Source: Edaphobacter bradus (lineage in GTDB: Bacteria > Acidobacteriota > Terriglobia > Terriglobales > Acidobacteriaceae). Taken from it: a stretch of DNA of 64,000 bases. The stretch is taken from positions 1,240,001-1,304,000 of the forward strand of contig NZ_JAGSYF010000001.1 in NCBI RefSeq assembly GCF_025685645.1. The letters run 5' to 3'. The notes under the pieces were generated by a model, which was not told the origin of the DNA, ran no database searches, and saw only the letters and a list, made by a program, of their open reading frames with translations. The position numbers were made by a program, and so were the translations under genes. Shown piece by piece: positions 52,802 to 61,339 of the stretch (position 1 is its first letter; each line of letters begins with the position of its first letter).

Positions 52802-54115
52802 TCACCGAAATAGATTTGGAAGGATCACCTGTGCTGCCAGAAGCAGCGACAGGGCAAAGAGGACGACGATGATCGTCCAGTTGATGTAGTTGCTCCATGG
52901 GCGGTTGACCCAGCGTTCACCGAGCAGTTCGCGATCATTGAGCAACAATTGAAGAAAGATGATGGCGGAGGGCAGGATGAGTCCCGCGAAGACCTGCACG
53001 CTAATAATGACCAACTGCAGCGGCACATGCGGAATCAGCACAATGGCTGCTGCTGCACCAACACAGGCGATGTACGTCGCATAAAAGCCCGGTGCCTCCC
53101 AGAGCTTCTTATGCAAGGAATGCTCCCACCCTTGCACTTCGCCATACGCCCATGCACTGGCGAGTGAGATGGCCGTCGTTCCGAGAACGGCGGCGTTCAC
53201 CATCAGCAGCAGAACGCCATTGCGAACGAAGTTGCCGGCGATTGGACCCAGCGCCAGCGCAAGCTGCGCCGGGTCTTGAAAGGCGACTTTATGTTCGAAA
53301 CCGTAGCTCCCGACCAGCATCATTGCGCCAGCAACACAAACTGTGAAGGTGGCTCCAATGAGCGTGTCCAGCCGCGCCCATTTCAAGTCGGCAAAGCGTA
53401 GACGCTTCTCCGCGACACAACTCTGTTGAAAGAAGAGCTGCCACGGCGCGATGGTTGTGCCGACGATAGCGATAACAAGAAAGACAAGACTGCTGTTGAT
53501 GCCGCCTGCCGGCATGGTAGGAATGACAGAGTTATGGGCGACGGTAGCCCAATGCGGATGGAGCATAGAAGCGAGGACAAACCACGTCAAATCCATCAAG
53601 CACAGCGCAATGACGATCCGCTCCCAGCGCAGGTAGCTTCCGGTCACAACCATCAGCGTCCATCCGACGGCGGAGATAGGAACTGAAATGTAAGGACTGA
53701 TGCCGAGTGCGCTGAGAGCAAGCGAGATCGCCGCGAACTCCGTGATGAGAGTGAGGAAATTGACGGCGAGCAGGTCGATGAGCGAAAACCGCCCCCACCA
53801 CTTACCGAACCGCTCATAGATCATCGCGGAATGGCCCTTGCCCGTCGCGATGCCGAGACGAGCGACCATCTCCTGAATGAAGTAGCAGATGGGCAACAGC
53901 ACTACGAGCAACCAGAGCAAGTGCAGGCCGTATTGACCACCGGCCTGCATATAGGTTGAGACTGCGCCAGCGTCGTTGTCAGCCTCCATGACGATCAGGC
54001 CGGGGCCGAAGACCATCAGGAAGGTCAGAATGCGCCGCTGCCATGCGCTCCGAACCACAACTCCCGCTGCGGGTGCTGTGGTCACGGTATCCGTCTCTTG
54101 CTCTGCTATGCGCAT
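52802..54115 (-). CDS. Atypical NRAMP-family divalent-metal transporter
   Basis: 437 residues, AGGAGG before the ATG at 54115, eleven predicted helices. The metal-site motif of helix 1, DPGN in classic NRAMPs, is DNDAG (46-50), and the helix-6 motif, with Met-Pro-His in MntH, is TIAPW (221-225). The Met that selects soft transition metals is thus replaced by Ala. The pattern resembles the NRAMP-related Mg2+ transporters, though I cannot align it here. The neighbouring mgtC supports magnesium or manganese. It is translationally linked to a 55-residue peptide upstream. Confidence 0.88.
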   Translation of the reverse strand: MRIAEQETDTVTTAPAAGVVVRSAWQRRILTFLMVFGPGLIVMEADNDAGAVSTYMQAGGQYGLHLLWLLVVLLPICYFIQEMVARLGIATGKGHSAMIYERFGKWWGRFSLIDLLAVNFLTLITEFAAISLALSALGISPYISVPISAVGWTLMVVTGSYLRWERIVIALCLMDLTWFVLASMLHPHWATVAHNSVIPTMPAGGINSSLVFLVIAIVGTTIAPWQLFFQQSCVAEKRLRFADLKWARLDTLIGATFTVCVAGAMMLVGSYGFEHKVAFQDPAQLALALGPIAGNFVRNGVLLLMVNAAVLGTTAISLASAWAYGEVQGWEHSLHKKLWEAPGFYATYIACVGAAAAIVLIPHVPLQLVIISVQVFAGLILPSAIIFLQLLLNDRELLGERWVNRPWSNYINWTIIVVLFALSLLLAAQVILPNLFR

Positions 54116-54122
54116 AATCCTC

Positions 54123-54290
54123 CTATCTCGCCGCTCGACGAGTCGGGAGAGTTGGACGTAGTTTTGTGAATTCAGCCCTTACCCAAGTTGAGACGAGTGG
54201 CATTCCAGGGTCACCGCTCGAACGCCATACCCGGACGAGTGGATTCGGCTCACGGGCAGCAAAGGTCTTATTGTTCTGAACGTAGTTCAT
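54123..54290 (-). CDS. 55-aa peptide immediately upstream of the NRAMP gene
   Basis: AAGGAGG is 4 bases before the ATG at 54290. The frame of 55 codons ends in TAG (54123-54125), which forms part of the ribosome site of the NRAMP gene, 7 bases before its ATG. The sequence has NPLVRVWRSSGDPGMPLVS and a basic tail with no signal peptide. I do not recognise a family. It may be a real small protein or a translation-coupling leader that controls the transporter. Confidence 0.6.
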   Translation of the reverse strand: MNYVQNNKTFAAREPNPLVRVWRSSGDPGMPLVSTWVRAEFTKLRPTLPTRRAAR

Positions 54291-54612
54291 GGTTCCTCCT
54301 TGCGCGATCCAAGTCACACGCCTGACCGCTACTCACGAAAAGGCGTAGCCGGTAGGACACATGATCGGGTCATCGGTTGGGGAGGTGTGAGGCTGGCCGT
54401 CTTGGGCCACAATCTCACGCGCTCAAATCTCAGGTCGTATGCTGAGATGAGCGGTGAGAAATCGCCGATAGCGGAAGCTAGAGGCGGGTTCCAGAGCGCT
54501 CATCGCACCACAGGGAGGCACTCGGGGTACTAGGAGGCTCTTGTGCGGAATTTATGCTCATAAGTGCTTCAGTTTCTCCTGCGCATGACACTTGCGCCTT
54601 CCATCTTGTATC
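54291..54612. other. Divergent intergenic region
   Basis: About 320 bases between the NRAMP operon and the RcnR-like gene with no convincing coding frame. Several GGAGG/CCTCC stretches and inverted repeats occur (for example GAGATTGTGGCCCAAGACGG on the transporter strand), suggesting a structured leader. A shared promoter region is likely. I could not identify a known riboswitch by eye. Confidence 0.5.
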
Positions 54613-54629
54613 ATATCCCCCTAGGGTAT
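54613..54629. promoter_or_regulatory. Candidate operator of the RcnR-like repressor
   Basis: ATATCCCCCTAGGGTAT is a C-tract/G-tract imperfect palindrome, 8 bases before the ATG of the RcnR-like gene. This resembles the operators of CsoR/RcnR/FrmR repressors, where a C/G tract flanked by TA-rich ends is bound. It overlaps a possible -10 (TATCAT). Autoregulation is inferred. Confidence 0.65.
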
Positions 54630-54637
54630 GCAAGACC

Positions 54638-54913
54638 ATGTCGCACATCGATAAAGAAAAGCAGAGACTCGTTGCCCGTATCAAACGTATTCGCGGGCAG
54701 GTCGATTCCATCGAACGTTCGCTGACCTCCGAGGACGACTGCGCAGATGTTCTCCTGCTCCTTGCGAACATCCGGGGCGGTATCAACAGTCTTATGGCCG
54801 AAGTGCTCGAAGACCACATCCGGCTGCATTTGCTGACGCCCGAAAGGTCAACAGCAAATCCGCACGAACTGGCAGAAGACATGATTGAACTGGTGAGGGC
54901 ATACCTGAAATGA
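54638..54913 (+). CDS. rcnR: RcnR-like metal-sensing repressor
   Basis: 91 residues from the ATG at 54638 (longer frames open further upstream). All four ligands of the E. coli RcnR nickel/cobalt site are at identical numbers: His3, Cys35, His60 and His64. The KRIRGQVDSIERSL helix is the DNA-binding surface. Metal binding would release the DNA. An operator-like palindrome lies just before the gene. Its stop overlaps the ATG of a truncated efflux gene (ATGA), which was probably its target. Confidence 0.88.
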   Translation: MSHIDKEKQRLVARIKRIRGQVDSIERSLTSEDDCADVLLLLANIRGGINSLMAEVLEDHIRLHLLTPERSTANPHELAEDMIELVRAYLK

Positions 54914-55089
54914 GCACATCGGACGCATCGCTAATCCTGCACGAGCATGAGGCAGCGCATACACTCGGCGATAGCGGTTGCCATGTGCCGAAAGACACAA
55001 GCCGAACGATCAAGCTCCTTCAAGTCGTCACGATCTGCTGGATGCTCGTTGAATGCAGTGTCGACTCTGCACACCTACGACGTCCGTAG
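54910..55089 (+). pseudogene. Truncated cation-efflux (CDF-like) gene start
   Basis: The ATG at 54910 overlaps the RcnR-like stop. The 59-codon frame starts with a His-containing segment (LHEHEAAH) and continues into KLLQVVTICWMLVEC. This resembles the first membrane helix of cation-diffusion-facilitator-type exporters seen beside such regulators, then stops at TAG (55087). No further transporter sequence follows, so the gene is truncated. The family assignment rests on one helix and gene order. Confidence 0.5.
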
Positions 55090-55115
55090 TGCCTGAGCAC
55101 GCTCTGTCATTCAAT

Positions 55116-55889
55116 TCACTCTTGCCACTCTCTTTGCGCGCCGACAACTTCTAGAAGTGCGGTGGTGTTGCGCCACACCTTTGGTGTGTACTCGGTCGAA
55201 CTGAGAGTCAAGTCGGGGTGAGAATGAGGGGATCCGATGCCGCCCGCGTGGATTCCAGTGAAGCCGTAGAGGCCACAGGCCGACGCTGAATATATCCCCA
55301 CAGAGACCTCTATATCGGTGCCGCTGCAAGTGCTATTCGGAAGAAGCCGGGCATAGACTCCGTGGCGACGATTCTGTGCGACAATCCGCCCATCCTGGTC
55401 GACAACGTCGCGTAGCGAAGGTGTGATCTGATCTCCCCCAATTTGAGTCAGTGCGCCTTTGGGGTCGATATCGTTTGCTGCGGGCGATTGCGCTTCTTCG
55501 CTCGCGATGGGGTCCGCCATCGCACGTACATGGGCGTTAAGAGGAAGCTTCTCGTTTGCGATTTGCACGAAGTCGAACCGAATTGTCAGGTAACTCTCTT
55601 GCGAAATAGCATCGCCCCTTCCCGTAACAGAGCCTGAGGTACTGACGACACGGCCAAAAACCCTGCTTCCTGATGGTACCGACGTACCATCAGGCAACCG
55701 AGAAGCTTGAGTTGTCTTGGCGTAGACTACGTCACCCGGATGGGCATTCTTTGCACTAACGCTTTTCGTGATCACGATGGGCAATGCGGTCCGCGAGACT
55801 GCGGACGGATCCTGCTGCCCATAAGCAGCGGAAAACAGCGTCACAGGCGACGCAACCAGAGCGAGAAAGACGATCTTCATAAAATGCAT
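55116..55889 (-). CDS. Secreted protein with PGDVV-type beta domain
   Basis: 257 residues from the ATG at 55889; the ATG at 55880 (MKIVFLAL) is also plausible. A signal peptide (about 1-28) is followed by a beta-rich domain (about 35-105: KNAHPGDVVYAKTTQASRLPDGTSVPSGSRVFGRVV) and a C-terminal half with four or more cysteines (STCSG, SASACGLYG). The first domain resembles the GTVLRVRI region of the BON protein at 40357. Function unknown. It ends 26 bp from the truncated efflux gene. Confidence 0.65.
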   Translation of the reverse strand: MHFMKIVFLALVASPVTLFSAAYGQQDPSAVSRTALPIVITKSVSAKNAHPGDVVYAKTTQASRLPDGTSVPSGSRVFGRVVSTSGSVTGRGDAISQESYLTIRFDFVQIANEKLPLNAHVRAMADPIASEEAQSPAANDIDPKGALTQIGGDQITPSLRDVVDQDGRIVAQNRRHGVYARLLPNSTCSGTDIEVSVGIYSASACGLYGFTGIHAGGIGSPHSHPDLTLSSTEYTPKVWRNTTALLEVVGAQREWQE

Positions 55890-56126
55890 GAGGCACCCCG
55901 TTCTATCTAACCGGGCCCCCTCCAGAGCAGCCACAGGTGTCACGTCGCAAGAGTAAGCAGAAGCCCGTCTGGTTCTGTCTATCTGCAAGCTCCCGGGCCG
56001 CCGCGATACTCCGTCGGGGGACGGTAGATCATCAGACCGATATTGCGCCTATTGCATTTTCGATTGATAGTACGTTATCGCCATCACCATTGGATTCCGT
56101 ACAATATCTACGCATAACCCGCCATC

Positions 56127-58253
56127 TTACGTCGTGCTTATCAGATGGCGCACGACATTGAACAGAGACGAGCATAGGCGTAGTTCGGTCAGGTCGCACT
56201 CGAGGCCTCCCGTCCGTATGAGGTCGGCATCTGAGCGCAGCCTTTGTTGGATCTGGTGGTCGACAGCGGCCTGTGCTACACGGATATCAGGCGAATCAGC
56301 TTCGACGTGACGAGCGGTTTCGACCAACAGTTCCGAGCAGCGCTGTTGGACCTGAACGGCGATATCGCTCCGACACTGGTTCCCAGAAACCGTCCGATGA
56401 TGAATTAAACCGGTCTTGATCAGCAGAGCGGCACGCAACTGCGGCAAATAATCTCTTGTGCGCTGTAGGAGAACTTCATCCGGCATGGCTTTTGGGAAAG
56501 CCTCGAAGATCGAGACGTCGACCAAGGTTCGCAGTTTCTCAAAGTTCTCCATGATCTCATTTGTTCTTCTCTCAAGAAGCACGTCGCCTGCCTGTTCCGC
56601 CTGTTCCGTGGATGCCACCTCCAGTTCGGCAATCTCACGGATTGTGGCCCCAAGCATAGACCGCAATGACCGTGTAGAAGACGTTGCCCATAGGTGATCA
56701 AAGATGAGCCACATCGCGCCGATACCCAAAACGATCCCCAGCACTGTGTCACGTGCGGGTACCAGAGACGGGTTGATTGAAAAGCGGTTTAGGTTGACCA
56801 GCTCATATGCAAGAACAATCTGAGCCCCGCAGTACGCAATGCGTGGGCCGGATGTTGCGATCCACGCCCCCAGGAAAATGACGGAGGCGAAGAGCAACGT
56901 GTAACTAAAGATGGAGTCGATCTGCGGCAGGATGAGCGTTTGAGCTGTAAAACCGATTGCGCACGCTCCGAGCACAACTCCAGCAAAACGCATCAGCTGC
57001 TTATGTCTCGCGGCACCTGTGATGGGCAGGGCTGTCAGAATACAAGTGGTGACTGATGCACTCAAGCCGATCCAGCCGACACTCATGTAAAACATGTAGC
57101 ACGCGATTGCGCTGACGCCCCCGCGAATGGCGAACTTTGCGTGCTCCTTGCTGCTAAATGCATCAGCGGCAAATATGCGGCGGCTTGGCTCTGGCACATG
57201 GTGTCCCAGATTCTGCTCGCTTCCATCCCACATCGGCTGCGACAGGCTCTCCGCCAACAGATCCACGGTGCGTTCGATTTCGATGAGGATTGGAGTGCCG
57301 GTCTCGTACTTGCCGTCAATATCGATCCACTCTGGGATTTCCCGACGCGATAGACTTCCCCGGATGAGCACAACATTCTGACCAATGACTGCACATAGCT
57401 CTCGATCATGAGCCGAAAGGGTATGGCCGGTCTCGGTTAAAGTCGCGGCAAGATCGATCAGTCTCCCAGCTAATGCGACTGCTGTTGAAAGGCGCTGTTG
57501 CTCCTCAAAACTGTACCCTGCCTGTGAGACCAGCTCCCGCAGAGCGCCGGTACCTCTTCCTGAAGAGCGCCTCACTTCATGGACTAGTTTCATCCTGACG
57601 GGCTTGCCGTTGACGTATCCCTGCAGGATTTCCCCGATGAGATAGAGTCTCTGTTGAATGCCACCGATTACTGCATCTGGCGGGTGGGTGCGGGAGAACA
57701 GATACTCGATCAACACGGATGCTGCACATCCGATGAGAATGGCAAGCAAAGTGAAAAGTGTCTGACGCAGTCTCCAATCGGCAGCGACAGGCTGGTCCCA
57801 AGTCGTGATTGTGTTCGCGATGAAGAGACCTGATGCAAGTGCGGCCTCATACACCTTGAGAGAACTGATGAGATAAAAGACAGCGCCGAGGCTCGCGCAG
57901 ACCCAGGCAAGATGCAGGAAGGGAGAGCCGATAAATAACATCGCACCTAGCACAACCTCGACACTTCCCAAGACACATGTTGCCGCAATCCACACCGCGG
58001 AGCGTCTTGTCGAATGCAGATTGTCCCGGGATACAAGGAGCGGATAATAGGCGCCTAGAGCGGCTCCCGGTATACGGAACACCAGAATGCAAAACATCAC
58101 CAACGTGCACGACAGAACGATCCGAAAGACCAGAAGCGGCCGGCCTGGATACGAGCTCAGTTCTGCCTGAAGGAGTGCCCAAAGTGAGCCAAACCTTGAG
58201 TAGTCCGGCGGGCGCCCGGCGATTGCAACAGCATCAATAGCGGTGTCACTCAT
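56127..58253 (-). CDS. FUSC-family efflux membrane protein
   Basis: 708 residues from the ATG at 58253, overlapping the hlyD stop (ATGA). Two blocks of membrane helices (about 35-180 and 370-515) with two large cytoplasmic domains give the FUSC/AaeB-like architecture. AaeB-type proteins work with HlyD-type fusion proteins to export aromatic carboxylic acids or other organics. It is the last gene of the tolC-ytcA-hlyD-fusC operon. The substrate is unknown. Confidence 0.87.
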   Translation of the reverse strand: MSDTAIDAVAIAGRPPDYSRFGSLWALLQAELSSYPGRPLLVFRIVLSCTLVMFCILVFRIPGAALGAYYPLLVSRDNLHSTRRSAVWIAATCVLGSVEVVLGAMLFIGSPFLHLAWVCASLGAVFYLISSLKVYEAALASGLFIANTITTWDQPVAADWRLRQTLFTLLAILIGCAASVLIEYLFSRTHPPDAVIGGIQQRLYLIGEILQGYVNGKPVRMKLVHEVRRSSGRGTGALRELVSQAGYSFEEQQRLSTAVALAGRLIDLAATLTETGHTLSAHDRELCAVIGQNVVLIRGSLSRREIPEWIDIDGKYETGTPILIEIERTVDLLAESLSQPMWDGSEQNLGHHVPEPSRRIFAADAFSSKEHAKFAIRGGVSAIACYMFYMSVGWIGLSASVTTCILTALPITGAARHKQLMRFAGVVLGACAIGFTAQTLILPQIDSIFSYTLLFASVIFLGAWIATSGPRIAYCGAQIVLAYELVNLNRFSINPSLVPARDTVLGIVLGIGAMWLIFDHLWATSSTRSLRSMLGATIREIAELEVASTEQAEQAGDVLLERRTNEIMENFEKLRTLVDVSIFEAFPKAMPDEVLLQRTRDYLPQLRAALLIKTGLIHHRTVSGNQCRSDIAVQVQQRCSELLVETARHVEADSPDIRVAQAAVDHQIQQRLRSDADLIRTGGLECDLTELRLCSSLFNVVRHLISTT

Positions 58254-59479
58254 GATCCTGGCTGCATCCCGACAATGGCGACTTCTCCAACCCTCAAACC
58301 GCCCGGCGGTGGATCCATGATTTTGATTCGGACCGGATAGCGTGACGCAAGCCGTACCCAATTGAGGGTTCGCTGGACATCAGGCAGGCCCTGAGACAGC
58401 TTGCCGACGACATCCGGGTCAGGAGTCACACCATATCCGACGCTCTCCACCTTTCCCTGTAGCTTCTTGTGCAGATTAGCCATGAGATAGATATCTGCCG
58501 GTGTCCCAACTTGAAGATGCTCAATTTGAGTTTCACGGAAGTTTGCCAATACCCACCATGTCCGCGTATCGATCAGCGTAAAAAGTTGCTGCCCGACCTT
58601 GGCGTATTCTCCCTCCGAGATCGTTAGGTTTGTGACACGTGCATCGAACGGCGCGACCACGCTGCATTGCTCGTAGTTGTAACGCGCCAAGCGAACGGCC
58701 GCTGCCCTGCTCTCTCGTTGTGCGATCAAAGGAGCCAGTACGAGGACGGCCTGAGACGATTCCTTGACCTGCGCCTCGGTCTGCGCAAGTTGCGCGACTG
58801 CCTGCTGTTTCTGCGCGGTTGCAGAGAGCAGCTTCGCTTTCGCAAGCGCAAGATTCGACTGCGCCTGTTCCACAGCAGCTGTCTTTGCTTCAGCTAACGA
58901 TCTGGCACGGTGCACATCATCGGGAGTAACGAATTCTTTTGCGAGTAGAGGCTCGATACGGTGTAAATTTCCTACTGCATAATCAGCGTCGGCGCGTGCC
59001 TGCGTGAGGGCTGCGCTTGCCTGGGCAATCGCAGCCTCACTCACTTTGATCTCATCGTCGGTCCTGGACTCATTCGCGAGTGCATTTTGTCTTCCGGCAT
59101 TTGCCACATCGACAGTGCTTTCCTGGGCTGAGATTCGGCGGGTTTCGTTCTCGATATCTCCCTCAAGGCGCTGCTGTGCGGCTAGAGCGTCCTGCAACGC
59201 GTACAGATACGGGCGATCATCGATCTTGTAAAGGAGGCTTCCTTTCTTCACAAAATCGTTATCCCGAACTGGAAGTTCGACAACCGGGCCGGCAACGAGA
59301 GGTGCCATCCCGATCAGGTTGGCCACCACTTCGGCGTCGTCCGTCCGAGGATAGTTGGTAACCGTGTATAGGACGGCCACTCCCGTCAGAAGAGCGCCGA
59401 GGACAATGAAACCGCTAATCAGATGTCCGCGCAGAGTGTACTTCGATGATTGTTTATTGTCGCTCAAGCAAGGCCTCAC
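58250..59479 (-). CDS. HlyD-family membrane-fusion protein
   Basis: 409 residues using the GTG at 59479, whose first base overlaps the ytcA stop (TAGTG); a TTG at 59467, 6 bases after GTGAGG, is an equally likely start. One membrane helix (about 20-40) is followed by a biotin-lipoyl-like strand (RDNDFVKKGSLLYKIDD), a long coiled-coil hairpin (about 95-250) rich in Ala/Gln, and the beta-barrel AFDARVTNLTISEGEYAKVG. It links the FUSC pump to the TolC channel. Confidence 0.9.
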   Translation of the reverse strand: MRPCLSDNKQSSKYTLRGHLISGFIVLGALLTGVAVLYTVTNYPRTDDAEVVANLIGMAPLVAGPVVELPVRDNDFVKKGSLLYKIDDRPYLYALQDALAAQQRLEGDIENETRRISAQESTVDVANAGRQNALANESRTDDEIKVSEAAIAQASAALTQARADADYAVGNLHRIEPLLAKEFVTPDDVHRARSLAEAKTAAVEQAQSNLALAKAKLLSATAQKQQAVAQLAQTEAQVKESSQAVLVLAPLIAQRESRAAAVRLARYNYEQCSVVAPFDARVTNLTISEGEYAKVGQQLFTLIDTRTWWVLANFRETQIEHLQVGTPADIYLMANLHKKLQGKVESVGYGVTPDPDVVGKLSQGLPDVQRTLNWVRLASRYPVRIKIMDPPPGGLRVGEVAIVGMQPGS

Positions 59480-59784
59480 TATCGAAAGAAGGTGAGCCAC
59501 AAGATGCAGCTCAAAAAGCAGATCAGGCAGGGATAAAGCAGAGGCAGAGGCCAAAGCTCACCAAAAAGTTTCCAGCGCCCGAAGAGAGAGTGCGCCAATG
59601 CTGTTACCCCAATCGCTGCTACGCAACAGACGATCCAGGCAGGAAAGTACGACCCCATGACATTGATCGAGGGCGAGAAGGAACAACCGCTCAGCCCGAA
59701 AGCGATCGTCGAGATTCCCATCGCGGCTATGTATCTCATAATCTGAATGGACTGTTTGCGCCCAGCGTGTCGTTCCGAATTCAC
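59479..59784 (-). CDS. ytcA: YtcA-like small lipoprotein/membrane protein
   Basis: 101 residues from a GTG that overlaps the tolC stop (GTGA). A lipobox-like AFGLSGC (Cys34) follows an 18-residue hydrophobic stretch, then SPSINVMGSYFPAWIVC, the hallmark of YtcA-family proteins, and two more membrane segments (about 48-66, 78-99). Such proteins (like AaeX) are encoded with HlyD/FUSC pumps and act as small subunits of unknown role. Confidence 0.85.
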   Translation of the reverse strand: MNSERHAGRKQSIQIMRYIAAMGISTIAFGLSGCSFSPSINVMGSYFPAWIVCCVAAIGVTALAHSLFGRWKLFGELWPLPLLYPCLICFLSCILWLTFFR

Positions 59785-61250
59785 GGATGATTCCCTTTCG
59801 GATGTTGTGTCAGCAGATCGCCTGTTCTGAATGCCAGATTCATGAATGTCTGGAGAACCTGAGTTCGGGCAGTCACGTCAACCGCTCTTGCGTGGGCAAG
59901 ATCTCTTTCTGCGGAAAGAACATCCAGAATGTTTCGTACGCCGTCTTTGTAGGACTCAACGGCCGCAGAGTAGGACTCGCTCGACGCATTGAGGAGAGAT
60001 GTGGCCGCTTGACGCTCGTGTAACGCGGTAACCGCATTCGCGTAGTCACCCCATACGTGATCAGTTATTCTGTCTTCTCTCTCGCGGACCTCTTCCTCGG
60101 CCTCCGCACGCTCGGCCTTCGCTTTGGCCAATCGACTCTCCCGTTTGAAACCGTCAAAGACTGTCCACGTAAGGCTCAATCGAGCATCGTAGGTATATGT
60201 CTTGCCGTAGGTCCCACCAAACTTTTCCTGCTGTCCCCAGGCACGAAGCCAACCCTTCGAGCCATCAAATTCAAGTTTCGGAAAGTAGGCCGAGCGCGCG
60301 TATTTGACCTCTGCGTCTGCTGCTCGAACACGCTCAATATCCGCGAGGAGATCGGGGCGGGTTTGATAGGCACTCTCGATAGCATCTTCAACACTTCTGT
60401 CCAATGCCTCGGGGATCACGATGTCATTAAGCTCCTGCACCTTGAACGGTTTGATTGGCGTAGCGGTCATAATTGTTGCCAGATCACCGAATGCGGTCTG
60501 TTCTGTCCCAAGCGCGCTTTGCAGGTCGTAGTCTGCTTTCGCAGTAGCGGCATGCGCCTCGAGCACGTCCGGAAGCGTTGCCAGCCCATTTGCTTTCCGG
60601 TCACGGGCTGCAACTTCTACTGCCTGGGCATCATGCAGATTGACCTCCGCAGCTTCCCGAAGACCGATCGCATTGAGGAGGTTGTAATAAGCTGCCGACA
60701 CTTGTTGAATCAGCACGAGGTGTTCGTTGTTGAAACTGAGATTTGCAGCAAGCAGTTGCGCCTTGGCTGCAGAGATTTCATCCCTTCTCGCTCCAAAATC
60801 GACAAGCGTGTAGTTGAGCGTAAGCGCCGTCTCAAAGGCCCCGATGTCTTGTAGAACGAAAGATTGGTAGAGCAGCGGCGCATTCTTGAAAGTCTTTCCT
60901 GCAGCAGCAGCCAGGACAGTAGGATAGAGTTCGCTTTTTGCGATCCCGACCGAGGCAGCTGCTACACGGGCACGTTCCCATGCGGCGTGGGTCGAGGGAT
61001 TGTTCGCTTCGGCGATGTCGATCAACTGGCCGAGCGTATAGGCACCGCCATCTTGAAGAACTGCTTCATGCCGATAGAGCGGTATCGGGCCGCCACCGAA
61101 TAGATTGGGAGGCGGCTGCCATGGGGTGTCGGCAGAGACTGGGGCACGCTGCGCCCTTGCTGCCAGAAACGCCATCCCCGTAAAGAGGAAAAAGATCAAA
61201 AAGCGGCTAAGAGAAATCCGACCCAGGAACTGTTCGTGCAATCTGCCCAC
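59781..61250 (-). CDS. TolC-family outer-membrane channel
   Basis: 489 residues. A signal segment (about 1-33) is followed by two OEP repeats with long coiled helices (about 75-265 and 275-470), including ALTLNYTLVDFGARRDEISAAKAQLLAAN and LSLTWTVFDGFKRESRLAKAKAERAEAEEEV. The length and the twofold pattern match TolC. It starts the efflux operon, 89 bp from the divergent AraC gene, and gives the pump an exit duct. Confidence 0.9.
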   Translation of the reverse strand: MGRLHEQFLGRISLSRFLIFFLFTGMAFLAARAQRAPVSADTPWQPPPNLFGGGPIPLYRHEAVLQDGGAYTLGQLIDIAEANNPSTHAAWERARVAAASVGIAKSELYPTVLAAAAGKTFKNAPLLYQSFVLQDIGAFETALTLNYTLVDFGARRDEISAAKAQLLAANLSFNNEHLVLIQQVSAAYYNLLNAIGLREAAEVNLHDAQAVEVAARDRKANGLATLPDVLEAHAATAKADYDLQSALGTEQTAFGDLATIMTATPIKPFKVQELNDIVIPEALDRSVEDAIESAYQTRPDLLADIERVRAADAEVKYARSAYFPKLEFDGSKGWLRAWGQQEKFGGTYGKTYTYDARLSLTWTVFDGFKRESRLAKAKAERAEAEEEVREREDRITDHVWGDYANAVTALHERQAATSLLNASSESYSAAVESYKDGVRNILDVLSAERDLAHARAVDVTARTQVLQTFMNLAFRTGDLLTQHPKGNHP

Positions 61251-61339
61251 AAGTTAGATTGTGGGATCAAAGTGAATCGGAGAGATTGTACGAAATCGCC
61301 TTTTGAACGAAAGGTTAAAGTTACTGATAAACTTAAGAC

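Noticed and set aside
52275..54612. M-box magnesium or yybP-ykoY manganese riboswitch in the two leaders
   Set aside because: GAGCCTCC-like stretches are suggestive, but I could not align the conserved internal motifs of either class. An Infernal search with the Rfam models would decide.
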